A DNA stretch of 11,519 nt from assembly GCA_947456845.1 (NCBI GenBank), contig CANGUJ010000082.1, forward strand, positions 1-11,519, read 5' to 3'. The stretch comes from Burkholderiales bacterium. GTDB lineage: Bacteria > Pseudomonadota > Gammaproteobacteria > Burkholderiales > JAEUOS01. Made by a program: the position numbers and the translations under genes. This document shows, one piece after another, positions 1 to 5,672 of this stretch. The first letter of the stretch is position 1. Every line of letters begins with the position of its first letter. The notes below the pieces were generated by a model. The model searched no databases and had not been told where the DNA came from. It was given only the letters and a program-made list of their open reading frames with translations.

Positions 1-6
1 GAATCG

Positions 7-11
7 TCTCC
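7..11 (-). promoter_or_regulatory. Probable ribosome binding site of the next gene (expected rplP)
   Basis: GGAGA on the minus strand follows the rpsC stop by 15 nt and leaves six bases before the window edge. In the conserved S10 gene order the next gene is rplP (L16), so its start codon probably lies at or just beyond the edge. No rplP codons are visible. Confidence 0.5.
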
Positions 12-26
12 GGGACGGGCACCGCG

Positions 27-779
27 CTAGCGTGGCGTCTTGCCCGCCGCCTTGGGGACGGGAGCAGCGGGGCGCGGCGGGGCGCGCCGCGCTTTGCGGT
101 CCGGGGCGGCTTCGCCGTCAGCGGCAGCCGCCGCCAAGGGCTGTTCATTCTTGCCCAACATGTCACCCTTGTAGACCCATACCTTGATCCCAATGGCGCC
201 ATAGGTAGTACGCGCCTCGCCAAAGCCGTAGTCGATGTTCGCCCGCAGCGTATGGAGCGGAACGCGTCCCTCGCGGTACCACTCGGTGCGGGCGATTTCG
301 ATGCCGTTCAGGCGGCCAGATGACATGATCTTGATCCCCTGCGCGCCAAGACGCATCGCGTTCTGCATCGCGCGCTTCATCGCGCGGCGGAACATGATGC
401 GCTTTTCCAGCTGCTGCGCGATGGAGTCTGCGATCAACTGCGCGTCGAGCTCGGGCTTGCGGATCTCTTCGATATTGACATGGACGGGCACGCCGAGCAT
501 GCGGTTCAGGTCGGTTTTGAGTACCTCAATATCTTCGCCCTTCTTGCCGATGACCACGCCGGGGCGGGCCGAGAAGACGGTGATGCGGGCCGTCTTCGAA
601 GGCCTCTCGATCAACACGCGCCCCACGGAGGCATGCGCGAGTTTGCGCTTGAGGTACTCGCGGACCTTGATGTCCTCGCCCAGCATCTTGGCGAAGTCGC
701 GATTGCCAGCGTACCAGCGCGATCCCCAGTCCTTGGTGACGCTCAGGCGAAAGCCGGTCGGATGTATTTTCTGTCCCAT
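27..779 (-). CDS. rpsC: 30S ribosomal protein S3
   Basis: S3 lines the mRNA entry channel and contributes to ribosomal helicase activity. The 250 residues exceed the 233 of E. coli. An N-terminal segment MGQKIHPTGFRLSVTKDW precedes a type-2 KH domain (about 39-107) with the GxxG loop GKKG at 78-81. Arg131, Arg132 and Lys135, the helicase residues in E. coli, are conserved. The conserved body ends near YKGDMLGK (203-210), followed by a tail of about 40 residues rich in Ala, Pro, Lys and Arg, probably disordered; similar long tails occur in other betaproteobacteria. The ATG at 779 has AAGGG upstream and lies 9 nt from rplV. The stop is TAG at 29-27. Confidence 0.98.
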   Translation of the reverse strand: MGQKIHPTGFRLSVTKDWGSRWYAGNRDFAKMLGEDIKVREYLKRKLAHASVGRVLIERPSKTARITVFSARPGVVIGKKGEDIEVLKTDLNRMLGVPVHVNIEEIRKPELDAQLIADSIAQQLEKRIMFRRAMKRAMQNAMRLGAQGIKIMSSGRLNGIEIARTEWYREGRVPLHTLRANIDYGFGEARTTYGAIGIKVWVYKGDMLGKNEQPLAAAAADGEAAPDRKARRAPPRPAAPVPKAAGKTPR

Positions 780-788
780 GGCGGCCCT

Positions 789-1127
789 TTATTTTTTGCC
801 GTCGCCAACCGTCAGATAGACGTGGCAAGTTTGTTTGCTGATCCGGTTGCCACGCCCCTTGGCCCGCGCCGTGAAGCGCTTGAGCACCATGCCCTTCTCG
901 ACATAGATTGTTTTAACCTTGAGCTCGTCTATGTCTGCGCCGTCGTTGTGTTCGGCGTTGGCTATCGCCGATTCGAGCACCTTCTTGATGATGACGGCGC
1001 CTTTCTTTGGGCTGAAGGCGAGGATATTGAGCGCCTTTTCCACCGGAAGGCCGCGGATCTGGTCGGCGACAAGGCGGCCTTTCTGGGCCGAGAGGTGGGC
1101 GCCTCGCAATGATGCGGAAGTTTCCAT
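789..1127 (-). CDS. rplV: 50S ribosomal protein L22
   Basis: L22 binds all domains of 23S rRNA, and its long beta-hairpin, with L4, forms the exit-tunnel constriction. From the chosen start the protein has 112 residues (110 in E. coli). The motif KKVLESAIANAEHNDGADID is nearly identical to E. coli, and the hairpin VLKRFTARAKGRGNRI carries LKR at 82-84, the site of macrolide-resistance deletions in E. coli. Two in-frame ATGs exist: 1133 and 1127. I chose 1127 because GAGGA (1138-1134) gives a 6-nt spacing to it but only 0 nt to the ATG at 1133, and METSASLRG aligns with E. coli METIAKHRH. The product is certain; the start is moderately so. Confidence 0.95.
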   Translation of the reverse strand: METSASLRGAHLSAQKGRLVADQIRGLPVEKALNILAFSPKKGAVIIKKVLESAIANAEHNDGADIDELKVKTIYVEKGMVLKRFTARAKGRGNRISKQTCHVYLTVGDGKK

Positions 1128-1133
1128 CGTCAT

Positions 1134-1138
1134 TCCTC
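1134..1138 (-). promoter_or_regulatory. Ribosome binding site deciding the rplV start
   Basis: GAGGA lies just after the rpsS stop codon. It is properly spaced (6 nt) for the ATG at 1127 and directly abuts the alternative ATG at 1133, which argues for the shorter protein. Confidence 0.65.
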
Positions 1139-1139
1139 G

Positions 1140-1427
1140 CTATTTCTTCCCGGCCATGTTGGCCTTTTTGTCGGCGGGATGGCCCTTAAACGTCCGTGTC
1201 AGCGCGAACTCGCCAAGTTTGTGTCCGACCATGTTTTCCGAGATGTACACAGGAATATGCTGCTTGCCGTTGTGCACGGCGATGGTCAGACCGATGAAGT
1301 CGGGCAGAACCGTCGAGCGGCGCGACCAGGTCTTGATGGGCTTCTTGTCCTTTGTAGCCTGAGCGGTCTCGATTTTCCTGATGAGATGGGCATCGACAAA
1401 CGGCCCTTTTTTTACAGAACGTGCCAT
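1140..1427 (-). CDS. rpsS: 30S ribosomal protein S19
   Basis: S19 forms a heterodimer with S13 in the 30S head and takes part in intersubunit bridges. The 95 residues are close to the 92 of E. coli, with MARSVKKGPFVDAHLIRKIE at the start, KTWSRRSTVLPDFIGLTIAVHNG centrally and the MVGHKLGEFALTRTFKGH block; the tail is Lys-rich. The ATG at 1427 is preceded by GAGGG, which begins inside the rplB stop region. An A7 run in codons 6-8 encodes the conserved KK and needs no frameshift. rplV starts 12 nt further on. Confidence 0.98.
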   Translation of the reverse strand: MARSVKKGPFVDAHLIRKIETAQATKDKKPIKTWSRRSTVLPDFIGLTIAVHNGKQHIPVYISENMVGHKLGEFALTRTFKGHPADKKANMAGKK

Positions 1428-1438
1428 GGCTTGCCCTC

Positions 1439-2266
1439 TTACTTCTTGTGACGGCGCTGCACGATCATGCTCGTGGTGCGCTTGTTCTTGCGGGTGCGGT
1501 AGCCCTTGGTCTTCTGACCCCAGGGGCTGACAGGATCGCGGCCGGCGGCTGTCTTGCCTTCGCCGCCACCGTGCGGGTGATCGATCGGGTTCATCACCAC
1601 ACCGCGAACGGTCGGACGAATACCACGCCAGCGCTGAGCGCCCGCCTTGCCGATCTGGCGTAGCGAATGTTCCTCGTTGCCGACTTCACCGATGGTCGCG
1701 CGGCACTCGATGTGCACACGACGAATTTCACCGGAGCGCAGCCTAAGTTGCGCGTAGCTCCCCTCGCGCGCCAGCAGCTGTACCGATGTGCCTGCGGAGC
1801 GCGCGATCTGCGCGCCCTTGCCGGGCAACATTTCGATGCAGTGAATTGTCGACCCGACCGGGATGTTGCGGATCGGCAAGGCATTGCCCGACTTGATCGG
1901 TGCCTCCGGTCCGGACACGAGGCTCACACCCGCATCGACTCCCTTGGGAGCAATGATGTAACGTCGCTCGCCGTCGGCATAGCACAGCAGCGCAAGCCGC
2001 GCGCTGCGGTTCGGGTCGTACTCGATACGCTCGACGCGCGCGGCGATGCCGTCCTTGTCGCGCCGGAAGTCGACGATCCGATAGTGCTGCTTGTGGCCGC
2101 CGCCAATATGCCGCGTTGTGATGTGGCCGTTGTTGTTGCGCCCGGCGGTCTTGGTTTTTTTCTCCACGAGGGCATCGAGCGGTCGGCCCTTATAAAGATT
2201 CGGCGTTACGACCCTGACAACGCCGCGGCGCCCGGGCGAGGTCGGTTTCAGTTTTACCAGAGCCAT
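1439..2266 (-). CDS. rplB: 50S ribosomal protein L2
   Basis: L2 is a large rRNA-binding protein needed for subunit joining and peptidyl transferase activity. The 275 residues match the family (273 in E. coli). Visible signatures are NNNGHITTRHIGGGHKQHYR (44-63), the RNA-binding core through about residue 200, and MNPIDHPHGGGEG (225-237), which carries the histidine known to be essential in E. coli (His229; here His230). The basic tail ends TSMIVQRRHKK. The ATG at 2266 has GGAGG 9 nt upstream, inside rplW, with only one base between genes. rpsS follows after 11 nt. Confidence 0.98.
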   Translation of the reverse strand: MALVKLKPTSPGRRGVVRVVTPNLYKGRPLDALVEKKTKTAGRNNNGHITTRHIGGGHKQHYRIVDFRRDKDGIAARVERIEYDPNRSARLALLCYADGERRYIIAPKGVDAGVSLVSGPEAPIKSGNALPIRNIPVGSTIHCIEMLPGKGAQIARSAGTSVQLLAREGSYAQLRLRSGEIRRVHIECRATIGEVGNEEHSLRQIGKAGAQRWRGIRPTVRGVVMNPIDHPHGGGEGKTAAGRDPVSPWGQKTKGYRTRKNKRTTSMIVQRRHKK

Positions 2267-2267
2267 G

Positions 2268-2582
2268 TTAGACGGCCTCCGCGAGGTTGAGGTCGCTGCC
2301 TTCCTTGAGGCAGACGTAGGCTTTCTTCCAGTTGCGGCGGCGGCCGGTCATGCGCCCGAAACGCTTTTCCTTGCCGCGTACGTTGAGGATCTGGACAGCG
2401 GCGACTTCGACCTTCTGCTCCTTGAACATTGCCTCGACGGCGTTTTTCACATCGGCCTTGGTCGCATCCGCGGCGACCCTAAACGCGATCTGGCGCAGCT
2501 TGTCGGCAATCATGGTGCTCTTTTCCGAAACAATCGGAGCAAGCAACACGAGCGGCAGCCGGTCTTTGCTGTAATTGTTCAT
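2268..2582 (-). CDS. rplW: 50S ribosomal protein L23
   Basis: L23 surrounds the polypeptide tunnel exit and docks trigger factor and SRP. The 104 residues compare with 100 in E. coli. The VSEK motif carries Glu20, equivalent to the trigger-factor contact Glu18 of E. coli, and the basic hairpin FGRMTGRRRNWKKAYV binds 23S rRNA. The N-terminus is slightly longer than in E. coli. The ATG at 2582 overlaps the rplD stop (ATGA) and has AAGGAG 8 nt upstream inside rplD. The stop is one base from the rplB start. Confidence 0.97.
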   Translation of the reverse strand: MNNYSKDRLPLVLLAPIVSEKSTMIADKLRQIAFRVAADATKADVKNAVEAMFKEQKVEVAAVQILNVRGKEKRFGRMTGRRRNWKKAYVCLKEGSDLNLAEAV

Positions 2583-3199
2583 GCGAAGAGCTCCTTTACC
2601 TTTTCGACCGCAGCCTTGGTCATCAGGATCTTGTCGAAATTCACCAGGGACACCGGGTCGGCATGGCTTACATCCACCACTGCGACATTGATCAGGTTGC
2701 GGGAGGCGAGGTAGAGGTTGTCGTCCACGCCGTCGGTAATCAACAGGACGGACTCGAGCCCCATCCCCTTGATCTTCTGCGCAAACAGCTTGGTCTTGGG
2801 CGCCTCGACGGTGAATTCATCGACCACCGCAATACGGTCTTCACGGGCCAGTTGCGAGAGGATGGAACACATCCCGGCGCGGTACATCTTCTTGTTGACC
2901 TTGTGGCTGAAGTTCTCGTCAGGCGAGTTCGGAAAAATCCGACCGCCTCCACGCCATAAGGGGCTTGAGGTCATGCCCGAGCGGGCGCGGCCGGTGCCCT
3001 TCTGGCGCCACGGCTTCTTGGTTGAATGCTTGACTTCCTCGCGGTCCTTCTGTTTGCGGTTGCCGCTGCGCGCGTTGGCCTGATAGGCCACGACCACTTG
3101 GTGAACGAGCGCCTCGTTGAAGTCGCGAGCAAAAACGGTGTCCGGGGCGGTCACGTTGCCGGCCGATTGGCCTTGGGCGTTGATGAGTTTAAGCTCCAC
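2579..3199 (-). CDS. rplD: 50S ribosomal protein L4
   Basis: L4 is an early-assembly protein whose long loop lines the polypeptide exit tunnel; in E. coli it is also the autogenous repressor of the S10 operon. The 206 residues compare with 201 in E. coli. The tunnel loop KKPWRQKGTGRARSG (61-75) and the body motif HKVNKKMYRAG are intact. The start is a GTG at 3199, giving MELKLINAQGQ, which aligns with E. coli MELVLKDAQ; AAGGGGG in the end of rplC serves as Shine-Dalgarno. It is 2 nt from rplC and overlaps rplW by four bases (ATGA), so translation is probably coupled. Whether it still regulates this operon, and at which leader, is open; the rplC leader is the candidate target. Confidence 0.97.
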   Translation of the reverse strand: MELKLINAQGQSAGNVTAPDTVFARDFNEALVHQVVVAYQANARSGNRKQKDREEVKHSTKKPWRQKGTGRARSGMTSSPLWRGGGRIFPNSPDENFSHKVNKKMYRAGMCSILSQLAREDRIAVVDEFTVEAPKTKLFAQKIKGMGLESVLLITDGVDDNLYLASRNLINVAVVDVSHADPVSLVNFDKILMTKAAVEKVKELFA

Positions 3200-3201
3200 C
3201 T

Positions 3202-3855
3202 TCAGCCCCCTTTCGCCGCTGGCGTGATGACGATCTGGCCGTTGTCCGATCCAGGCACCGCACCCTTGACAAGAATGAGGCCGCGCTCGACATCGACGCG
3301 GGCCACCGTCAGATTCTGCGTGGTGCGGGTCACCGCGCCGAGGTGGCCGGTCATGCGCTTTCCGGGGAACACCCGCCCGGGATCCTGCGCCATGCCGATG
3401 GAACCGGGAACGTTGTGCGAGCGCGAGTTGCCGTGCGATGCGCGGTTCGAAGAAAAATGATGGCGCTTGATCGTGCCGGCAAAACCCTTGCCGATCGAAG
3501 TGCCCTGCACGTCAACTTTTTGACCCTCTTTGAAGAGATCCGCGCCGAGCTTGCCACCCACCTGGAACGACCCCAGCTGATCTGGCGCAACGCGAAATTC
3601 TTTGAGGACCGACCCCGCCTCGACACCAGCCTTGGAAAGATGGCCAGCGAGGGGTTTGCTGACACGGGACGCACGACGGGTACCGAAGGCCACCTGAATG
3701 GCGGCGTATCCGTCGGAATCTGGCGACTTGATTTGGGTCACGCGGTTGTTCGACACGTCAAGCACGGTCACCGGAACGGCATCGCCGTCCGCGGTGAAGA
3801 TGCGGGTCATGCCGACCTTGCGCCCAACAAGGCCTAACCTTGCTGACGTGGTCAC
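3202..3855 (-). CDS. rplC: 50S ribosomal protein L3
   Basis: L3 is an early-assembly large-subunit protein whose extension reaches the peptidyl transferase centre. The 217 residues are near the family length (209 in E. coli). The N-terminus MTTSARLGLVGRKVGMTRIF is a few residues longer than E. coli, and the conserved extension runs from GKGFAGTIKR through HGNSRSHNVPGSIG to PGRVFPGKRMTGH (123-171). Gln157 matches E. coli Gln150, the residue methylated by PrmB. The start is the GTG at 3855, 7 nt after an AGGAG Shine-Dalgarno. It has its own promoter and structured leader upstream. rplD begins 3 nt after the last base of the stop codon. Confidence 0.97.
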   Translation of the reverse strand: MTTSARLGLVGRKVGMTRIFTADGDAVPVTVLDVSNNRVTQIKSPDSDGYAAIQVAFGTRRASRVSKPLAGHLSKAGVEAGSVLKEFRVAPDQLGSFQVGGKLGADLFKEGQKVDVQGTSIGKGFAGTIKRHHFSSNRASHGNSRSHNVPGSIGMAQDPGRVFPGKRMTGHLGAVTRTTQNLTVARVDVERGLILVKGAVPGSDNGQIVITPAAKGG

Positions 3856-3871
3856 TTGTTATCTCCTAAAT

Positions 3872-3905
3872 CCGGCTACGATTGGCCAGACTCAATTAAA
3901 GCCGG
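3872..3905 (-). promoter_or_regulatory. Structured rplC leader with the shared rpsL/rplC element
   Basis: In the transcript CCGGCT (3905-3900) pairs with AGCCGG (3877-3872); inside, ATTG (3896-3893) pairs with CAAT (3884-3881) around the loop AGTCTGGC, leaving a 3x3 internal loop. The stem ends four bases before the rplC Shine-Dalgarno region. The 3' half (3889-3872, CTGGCCAATCGTAGCCGG) is the element shared with the rpsL leader. Placement suggests a ribosomal-protein binding leader, perhaps for L4, but this is inference. Confidence 0.5.
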
Positions 3906-3936
3906 GGGTGAATCTCTCGAAACAAAATCCCGGGAA

Positions 3937-3972
3937 GCCCTTTAGTATAACCTTATCAAGCGTCGTTCGCAA
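3937..3972 (-). promoter_or_regulatory. Sigma-70-type promoter of the S10 group, upstream of rplC
   Basis: A TTGCGA -35 box (3972-3967, 4/6 to consensus), an exact 17-nt spacer and a TATACT -10 box (3949-3944, 5/6) lie entirely in the rpsJ-rplC gap. Start of transcription would be near 3937, giving a leader of about 80 nt to the rplC start codon. Same -10 hexamer as the rpsL promoter. Confidence 0.7.
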
Positions 3973-3994
3973 GCTATACGGGGCGCTTTGCAAC

Positions 3995-4306
3995 TCACTG
4001 CAGCTTGATTTCCACATCCACGCCGGCGGGCAGATCCAGTTTCATGAGCGCGTCGACGGTCTTGTCCGTGGGGTCGACGATATCCATGAGACGCATGTGA
4101 GTGCGGATTTCAAACTGATCCCTGGACGTTTTGTTTACATGGGGCGAACGCAGCACGTCATAGCGCTGGATCTTGGTAGGCAACGGCACCGGACCACGCA
4201 CCACGGCACCCGTACGTTTAGCGGTATCGACAATCTCAAGTGCGGACTGGTCGATGAGACGGTAGTCGAAGGCTTTGAGGCGGATGCGGATTTTCTGGCT
4301 TTGCAT
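3995..4306 (-). CDS. rpsJ: 30S ribosomal protein S10 / transcription factor NusE
   Basis: S10 binds the 30S head and also acts as NusE. With NusB it binds boxA RNA in antitermination complexes, and it contacts NusG to couple transcription and translation. The 103 residues equal the E. coli length, beginning MQSQKIRIRLKAFDYRLIDQ and containing PLPTKIQRYDVLRSPHVNK (41-59, start of the ribosome-binding loop) and RDQFEIRTHMRL; it ends VDVEIKLQ. The ATG at 4306 has AGGA 7 nt upstream, inside a boxA-like sequence. It is separated from tuf by 128 nt and from rplC by 139 nt, and a promoter lies in the latter gap, so rpsJ looks like the last gene of the str transcript and not the first of an S10 operon as in E. 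coli. Confidence 0.98.
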   Translation of the reverse strand: MQSQKIRIRLKAFDYRLIDQSALEIVDTAKRTGAVVRGPVPLPTKIQRYDVLRSPHVNKTSRDQFEIRTHMRLMDIVDPTDKTVDALMKLDLPAGVDVEIKLQ

Positions 4307-4313
4307 GAATTTT

Positions 4314-4327
4314 TCCTAAAGAACAAG
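4314..4327 (-). promoter_or_regulatory. boxA-like sequence fused to the rpsJ Shine-Dalgarno
   Basis: CTTGTTCTTTAGGA on the minus strand joins the core TGTTCTTTA (4325-4317) to AGGA (4317-4314), the rpsJ ribosome binding site, 7 nt before the ATG at 4306. The 13-mer TTGTTCTTTAGGA is identical in the tuf leader. Since rpsJ encodes S10 (NusE), which binds boxA RNA together with NusB, this is a candidate autoregulatory site. Confidence 0.65.
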
Positions 4328-4434
4328 ACGGATGACGCCTCCGCCGAGTGCAGATATCGACGCCGCCAGGCCGCCCCGTTTGGACAGGATCGGCCCAGCC
4401 TTGCGTCCTAGGTGGCATGTATCGCGATGAGTCC
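4328..4434. other. tuf-rpsJ intergenic spacer, no recognised signal
   Basis: Apart from the boxA-like/RBS segment next to rpsJ, this part of the 128-nt gap holds no ORF, no convincing -10/-35 pair and no stem followed by T. It is too short and unstructured to my eye to match the long L4-binding leader that precedes rpsJ in E. coli. rpsJ is therefore probably read from upstream promoters. Confidence 0.5.
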
Positions 4435-5625
4435 TTACTCGATGACTTTTGCGACAACGCCGGCGCCGACGGTACGACCGCCTTCGCGGATCGCAAACCG
4501 CAGACCCTGCTCCATCGCAATCGGCGCAATCAACGTCACCACCATCTTAATGTTGTCGCCAGGCATCACCATCTCCGTACCCTCCGGCAGCACCACGCTC
4601 CCGGTCACATCCGTCGTACGAAAATAGAACTGCGGACGGTAGTTGTTGAAGAACGGCGTATGACGCCCCCCTTCTTCCTTCGACAACACATACACTTCGC
4701 ACTCAAACTTGGTGTGCGGCGTGATCGTCCCGGGCTTGGCCAGCACCTGGCCTCGCTCCACGTCCTCACGCTTGGTGCCACGCAGCAGCACGCCCACGTT
4801 GTCGCCCGCCTGCCCCTGGTCCAGCAGCTTGCGGAACATCTCCACGCCTGTGCACACAGTCTTCGCCGTCGGCTTCAGACCCACAATCTCCAGGTCCTCG
4901 CCCACCTTCACAATGCCCCGCTCAACCCGCCCCGTCACCACCGTGCCACGGCCAGAAATCGAAAACACGTCTTCGATCGGCAGCAAAAACGGGCCGTCCA
5001 CCGCTCGCTTCGGCTCCGGAATGTAGGCGTCCAGCGCGTCAGCCAGCTTCATGATCGCGCCTTCCCCAAGCTCCCCCTTGTCACCTTCGAGCGCCAGCTT
5101 GGCCGAACCAATGATGATCGGCGTGTCGTCCCCGGGAAACTCGTACTTCGACAGCAGCTCCCGAACCTCCATCTCGACAAGCTCCAGCAGCTCCTTGTCG
5201 TCCACCATGTCGGCCTTGTTCATGAACACGATGATGTACGGCACACCAACCTGCCGCGCCAGCAGAATGTGCTCGCGCGTCTGCGGCATCGGCCCGTCCG
5301 CCGACGACACCACCAGAATCGCGCCGTCCATCTGCGCCGCCCCGGTAATCATGTTCTTGATGTAGTCCGCGTGCCCAGGACAGTCCACGTGCGCGTAGTG
5401 CCGCGTCTTCGTCTCGTACTCCACGTGCGCCGTGTTGATCGTGATCCCGCGCGCCTTCTCCTCCGGCGCCGCATCAATCTGGTCGTACGCCTTCGCCTCG
5501 CCGCCAAACTTCGACGACAGCACCGTCGTGATCGCCGCCGTCAGCGTCGTCTTCCCGTGGTCCACGTGTCCTATCGTCCCCACATTAACGTGCGGCTTCG
5601 TACGCTCAAACTTGCCCTTGGCCAT
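4435..5625 (-). CDS. tuf: Elongation factor Tu
   Basis: GTPase that delivers aminoacyl-tRNA to the ribosomal A site. The 396 residues are the usual length. Motifs are GHVDHGKT (19-26), switch I RGIT with Thr62, DCPGHADY (81-88, catalytic His85) and NKAD (136-139); domains II and III are complete, ending VGAGVVAKVIE. The ATG at 5625 has a strong AGGAG Shine-Dalgarno that overlaps a boxA-like sequence. Base use is odd: in the first 88 codons all 11 Thr codons are ACG and rare-looking GGG, ATA and GGA occur near the P-loop, whereas the start of fusA mixes ACC and ACG; the last ~17 codons return to a GGC/GTC/ACC style. Many betaproteobacteria carry a second tuf elsewhere, so gene conversion is possible. 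The product is certain; tufA versus tufB cannot be decided. Confidence 0.98.
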   Translation of the reverse strand: MAKGKFERTKPHVNVGTIGHVDHGKTTLTAAITTVLSSKFGGEAKAYDQIDAAPEEKARGITINTAHVEYETKTRHYAHVDCPGHADYIKNMITGAAQMDGAILVVSSADGPMPQTREHILLARQVGVPYIIVFMNKADMVDDKELLELVEMEVRELLSKYEFPGDDTPIIIGSAKLALEGDKGELGEGAIMKLADALDAYIPEPKRAVDGPFLLPIEDVFSISGRGTVVTGRVERGIVKVGEDLEIVGLKPTAKTVCTGVEMFRKLLDQGQAGDNVGVLLRGTKREDVERGQVLAKPGTITPHTKFECEVYVLSKEEGGRHTPFFNNYRPQFYFRTTDVTGSVVLPEGTEMVMPGDNIKMVVTLIAPIAMEQGLRFAIREGGRTVGAGVVAKVIE

Positions 5626-5634
5626 TTTGCCTAT

Positions 5635-5648
5635 CTCCTAAAGAACAA
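5635..5648 (-). promoter_or_regulatory. boxA-like sequence fused to the tuf Shine-Dalgarno
   Basis: TTGTTCTTTAGGAG on the minus strand joins the boxA-like core TGTTCTTTA (5647-5639) to the tuf ribosome binding site AGGAG (5639-5635), which sits 9 nt before the ATG at 5625. The two overlap by one base, so a NusB-S10 complex bound to the core should compete with ribosome loading. The same 13-mer TTGTTCTTTAGGA precedes rpsJ. Confidence 0.6.
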
Positions 5649-5661
5649 TAAGGGTTGAAAA

Positions 5662-5672
5662 CTAAAGAACAA
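5662..5672 (-). promoter_or_regulatory. boxA-like repeat, first copy after fusA
   Basis: TTGTTCTTTAG follows the fusA stop codon directly. Its core TGTTCTTTA differs from the E. coli boxA core only at the third base. It is one of two direct copies 24 nt apart in the fusA-tuf gap; this one is followed by TTTTCAACCC and has no Shine-Dalgarno. Confidence 0.55.

Noticed and set aside
1407..1413. A7 run (minus strand) followed by GGG in rpsS, resembling a slippery frameshift site
   Set aside because: It encodes the conserved KKGP of S19, the zero frame is full length, and no stimulatory structure is evident.
1667..2290. 207-codon plus-strand open frame opposite rplB
   Set aside because: It lies fully across rplB and its junction with rplW. 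Its composition reflects the antisense of a basic ribosomal protein, with no signal of its own.
3164..3172. CGATTGGCC on the plus strand near the rplD start, partly matching the shared leader element
   Set aside because: It is only a 9-base match inside coding sequence (the GQSAG codons of L4) and does not extend to the rest of the element.
4348..5658. 436-codon open frame on the plus strand opposite tuf
   Set aside because: The translation is a His/Arg-rich low-complexity string with no domain. It mirrors tuf, whose G-ending codon bias removes stop codons on the opposite strand. No plausible promoter or RBS.
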